From Pyrus communis (lineage: Eukaryota; Streptophyta; Magnoliopsida; Rosales; Rosaceae), in contig NC_084813.1 of assembly GCF_963583255.1 (NCBI RefSeq), positions 16,009,799-16,073,798 on the forward strand: DNA of 64,000 nt. The letters run 5' to 3'. The notes beneath the pieces are model-generated. The model was not told the DNA's origin. It saw only the letters and a list, made by a program, of their open reading frames with translations, and did no database searches. Within the stretch, counting starts at the first letter, position 1, and each line of letters starts with the position of its first letter. Both the position numbers and the translations under genes were made by a program. Shown here piece by piece: positions 61,013 through 64,000 of this stretch.

Positions 61013-61020
61013 TATATAAA
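61013..61020 (+). promoter_or_regulatory. TATA box of JIP23 copy 3
   Basis: TATATAAA lies 81 bp upstream of the ATG, leaving a leader of roughly 50 nt that includes a (GA)n tract (about 61060-61074). Confidence 0.65.
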
Positions 61021-61100
61021 CATTCATGCCTCACCAAGAAATTCTCTAAGAAAAATCACGAGAGAGAGAGAGAGAAAATTAATTTGAGTTCAGTCTAGAG

Positions 61101-61852
61101 ATGGCGTATAACGTTTTTGGCAACCCCATCACGAATGAAACTTTGGAGGGGATGCCAGAGTATGCCGGCAAGACAATAGGAAAATTAGACAGGGCACGCG
61201 TGGCACTGAATATGAAAAATGCCGCGGAAAAGGATTTCAACGCTCGAACACATGTGGAGAAATTGAAGGAGCAGTATGGCGATGGAGTGTCCACACTCTG
61301 CCTTGTTTACAATGCAACTGGGGATACCATAACATATTCTGATAAGAAAGATTGGTTGGGGCACATCGGGAAGGCACCATACGCAGCACTGATTGCAAAT
61401 GGTCAGTGGGGTGTGTTTCTGCACGTCAAAACTGCCGGTGAGGCTTCTGGATCCACTGCGGCTGTTGTGTACCGAGGCACGGATAAGAATGGTACCGAAT
61501 GTGATTGGATGTTGTCCTGGAGCAACCCATGGGACAGGACTAAATGGGACAACACGGTTAGTAGTACAACTCGTTTTTAATATAAAACTATATTTACACT
61601 AACTGATAAAGAAACTAAACACATTTCGATATCCCTCGAATCCTCACAATATGTACGTAAGTGCAGGTCTATACAGAGATTCGCGAACCTGGCCACTTTG
61701 AAAAGGGAGGAATTTGGGACGTAATCTATAATTTCTTGTGTCAAACTCGCCCGTACAGCAAGGACACCTGGAATGGATGCGTGTCAATCATGTCAACTGG
61801 CAGTGACACTTCCCCAATTGTTGAGGCAATACTCACTTTAGAAAATGCTTAA
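61101..61852 (+). CDS. JIP23: 23 kDa jasmonate-induced protein-like, copy 3 (two exons)
   Basis: The exons are 61101-61556 and 61667-61852, joined by a phase-0 intron (GT at 61557, AG at 61666), giving 213 aa. It starts MAYNVFGNPIT and keeps all family blocks: YNATGDT, ANGQWGVF, AAVVYRG, DWMLSWSNP, DTWNGC, and terminal ILTLENA. It is clearly diverged from copies 1 and 2, so it is an older paralogue, and it looks closer to the usual family consensus as I remember it. No signal peptide. The intron position and phase are identical in all three copies. A TATA box lies 81 bp upstream, paired CGTCA motifs about 335 bp upstream, and AATAAA at 62021-62026 could serve polyadenylation. No disabling change; probably functional. 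Confidence 0.92.
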
Positions 61853-62302
61853 GTTAGTGCATCTGTGACACTTTATTTTCTCACGTGGGGCCTTTCAATT
61901 AAACTGGGATGCATATTTCATGTTAATTCTATTTCAATAATAGGCCTGCAGTTTGAATTTGAGTCTTGTATTCTGTTTCAAAATAATGTAATATATTGTA
62001 ATGTCTCAGAAAGCGGAGAAAATAAAGAAGAATTTAAATCTTATATATGATACTAAGCTTAATATAATAATATTTCAGAATAATCTAATATATTGTAAGG
62101 GAGCATTGCATCGATGGACAAAATAAAGTTATAAATTGCCCACAAAGACATAGTAAATATTTCCTTGTAAAAGACAAAAGAAAGTTTCAAATTTTCTTTA
62201 TGGTATCTCTTGCCGTTTGCCTTGTGGCATCCATCCTTATCTTCTTCTTTTGATAAGATTTTCTTGTTCGCCAAATAGATCGTTCATTGTTTCTTAGTTC
62301 TC

Positions 62303-62392
62303 ATGGCTTCTCCATCCGGATCATCTTCTCCAATCAATCCGTCACCGCCTCCAAACCCTAATCCTCTGTTTATGGCCCAAATTCTCTAAATA
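62303..62392 (+). other. Short Pro/Ser-rich ORF, probably retroelement gag start
   Basis: 29 codons starting MASPSGSSSPINPSPPPP, cut off where minus-strand retroelement sequence begins. Plant gag proteins often start in this style; this is only a resemblance. Confidence 0.25.
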
Positions 62393-62856
62393 TAAACAAA
62401 TGACCGTTGCTGTTGGAAAAGGACTAGTGTCAACCAACATCTGCGCGTTATCAAGAAACTTGAGTTTGCCATTATTTATCCAATCCTGGATGGCATCTCG
62501 AAACACTACACTGTTGCTGGCAGCATGCTTGTTGTAGTTGTGAAGCTTGCAATATGCCTTTCTTTTCAAATCTTCAACCTTAGGTATGACATGGCCTTGC
62601 CAAAGTTTGATTATCTTTGTCGTGAGGAGTTGATCGAAAATAACATCGGCCTTGGTGATATCAAAGGTGTAGAACTTCGAAGTTTGGATTGCAACCTCGA
62701 CCGAAGCTTTTTGCATTTTGACATCTTTCGTGTTGGCATGAGACAACGCCTTTCACAAAAGGCTTATTGATGACGATTTCAGCAGCATCAATGATGGCAT
62801 ACTGCACCCCCATTTCCTTAGTTGAAGCATAACTAATGATTGGATTCTTGTAAAGT
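62342..62856 (-). pseudogene. LTR retrotransposon gag-region fragment
   Basis: The minus-strand ORF 62342-62746 (134 aa) reads YCKLHNYNKHAASNSVVFRD then IQDWINNGKLKF, a region seen next to the protease in plant Ty3/gypsy-type polyproteins. Upstream, AIIDAAEIVINKPFVKG lies in another frame, so at least one frameshift separates them. The fragment directly abuts an LTR at 62857, with leader and primer-binding site missing. Confidence 0.55.
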
Positions 62857-63316
62857 TGTTGACCTTAAAAACTACAAAACTTACGTGGCGTGCAGGCCAA
62901 GTAATTAATAAGCTGATTATGTCCTTCAGTTGTGTGCGGGGCGTGCCAACTAGTCGGCCGAGGAGTAAAATGTGTTGATGTTGTGTTGAGCGCACTGCTG
63001 ACTTCTTGATCTTGCGACTGTGGCCAAGGAAGGAACATGTCTCGGCCTTTGGGTTCTAGAGCCTGAAGACAAAGCTGCTAGTTCTATGAAGTTCAATATC
63101 AAATTCGGCTTTCACTGTGCTGAATGTAGTAACCTGTAACACCTCACTTTGCCAAGAAGGCTAATGAGATGACCTTTGCCAATAAGGATTCGAAAATCCT
63201 TTTCGACCGAGACTTGGATAGATAATCAGTTGGCCTCGACGTAGTGCTGTTTATCCAAACTAAAGGTGCTCCGTTGTCGGCTGATTTTATGGCAACAGTG
63301 CTGTGTATCCAACACT
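62857..63316 (-). mobile_element. LTR fragment of the 51260-54779 family
   Basis: Starts TGTTGACC (reverse complement of the GGTCAACA end of the 3' LTR at 54779) and matches that LTR in reverse for about 450 bp, through the GGATAAACAGCACT repeats. It is then cut by the GCGCGACG-rich repeat. Confidence 0.8.
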
Positions 63317-63625
63317 AAGTAGAAAAACATGTTTGCGCGATGCAGAAAATTTCGTCGTGCAAAGTCTGTTTGCGCGACGCCAAACACAAAATGTCGCGCA
63401 AATGGCCTTTGCTCAACAGCACTTTGCGCGACGAAGGCCAACGTTGTGCAAAACTGTTTTGCGCGACGTCGGCCTTCGTCGTGCAAAGTTTTGGCGCCAA
63501 ACCTACAATGTTTTACCTTTTTTCCCAACTTTGAGCGACGCAAGTGCACCTACGTCGCACAAAGCTGTTTTGCACGACACAGATACACCTACGTCACGCA
63601 AAGATTTTTTTTTTGTTTTTGCTTT
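63317..63625. repeat. GCGCGACG-rich short-palindrome repeat
   Basis: TTTGCGCGACG, CGTCGTGCAAAG and close variants alternate about a dozen times (GCGCGACG/CGTCGCGC forms), producing many small hairpins. CG-rich in an AT-rich setting. It is probably part of a transposable element whose right side lies beyond the window. Confidence 0.7.
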
Positions 63626-63670
63626 TTTTTGCTTTTGTTTTGGGGTTCTTTCATTGCCTTTTTCTTTTGA

Positions 63671-64000
63671 GGTATCCACTTGTGTAAATGTTTTAAATTG
63701 ACGATTGAATTAATTCATTGCATTCATATAGGTTTAAAGAGTGTATCTGTAAAAAAATCATCAAAATCGGAGTTAAAATAACCGTTAAATCGTGATCTTT
63801 CATTTATAGCCGTAAAAAAAGGTTTGTCCCGTACTTAATCTTTGAATGTTTGTTTTTCCAATTTTTTGCGTATGCGATCTCGAAGCATATACAAACAAGT
63901 TTGACGGTTGGATTGTTGAAACTACTTTCATACAATCCGTATCCCATCAAAACAATAGATTCACTAACACTTGGAGTTTATTTATAACATAAGATTTTGT
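63671..64000 (+). repeat. Satellite monomer homologous to the hAT-borne arrays
   Basis: Begins GGTATCCACTTGTGTAAATG and follows the same order as the 338-bp unit at 25-27 kb (AAATCATCAAAATCGGAGTT, then ACCGTTAAATCGTGA, then AAGCATATACAAACAA). More diverged and running off the window end, so the array may continue. Confidence 0.9.

Overview
The window looks like nuclear DNA of a flowering plant, most likely Rosaceae and perhaps the apple/pear tribe. The evidence is two-exon genes of the 23 kDa jasmonate-induced protein (JIP23) family with GT-AG introns, a Cassandra LTR carrying 5S-rRNA-like sequence, Ty1/copia-type gag pieces, and AT-rich intergenic DNA full of microsatellites. The species is an inference. 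There is no sign of bacterial gene organisation, CRISPR, tRNA genes or an organelle origin.

Layout. 0.7-5.5 kb: a foldback element, then a recent head-to-tail duplication (about 2.27 kb per unit), each unit carrying one JIP23 gene on the + strand. 5.6-6.7 kb: a decayed 5' part of a Kelch-repeat gene, cut off by an LTR fragment that itself holds a solo LTR (6.9-8.4 kb). 9.2-16.0 kb: a minus-strand copia-type element with both LTRs, a broken gag, no recognisable pol, a nested Cassandra solo LTR and a clear target-site duplication. 16.9-17.9 kb: a degenerate minisatellite. 19.4-19.6 kb: two exons of a HAD-type phosphatase relic. 20.45-22.6 kb: a candidate LTR with three structured repeats and three phased palindromes. 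22.8 kb: an orphan V-ATPase subunit c exon. 23.9-24.6 kb: a second Kelch relic.

24.6-33.7 kb: two hAT-type elements of nearly identical length (3532 and 3535 bp) in opposite orientation. Each has a perfect 8-bp target-site duplication and a seven-copy array of the same roughly 340-bp satellite. 33.9-37.1 kb: an LTR-like fragment and a small unrecognised ORF with a C-terminal membrane segment, whose tail is duplicated 2 kb away. 38-39.2 kb: tandem and CT-rich repeats. 39.9-49.8 kb: a possible unrecognised multi-exon minus-strand gene, supported only by short blocks with partly consistent splice phases. 51.3-54.8 kb: a short LTR retrotransposon with a truncated 5' LTR and an interrupted ORF. 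55.3-56.5 kb: a small hAT relic with a BED finger. 56.6 and 58.5 kb: orphan exons of a GDSL lipase and a RabD GTPase. 59.4-60.4 kb: a roughly 130-bp tandem array. 61.1-61.9 kb: a third, more divergent JIP23 gene with a good TATA box. 62.3-64 kb: LTR retrotransposon remnants, a GCGCGACG-rich repeat and another copy of the hAT-borne satellite.

The only genes that look intact are the three JIP23 genes. The rest is mainly transposable elements and captured or duplicated gene fragments. The most unusual features are the satellite arrays riding inside hAT elements, the duplication breakpoint in the loop of a foldback element, and the covarying hairpins in the 20.5-kb LTR.
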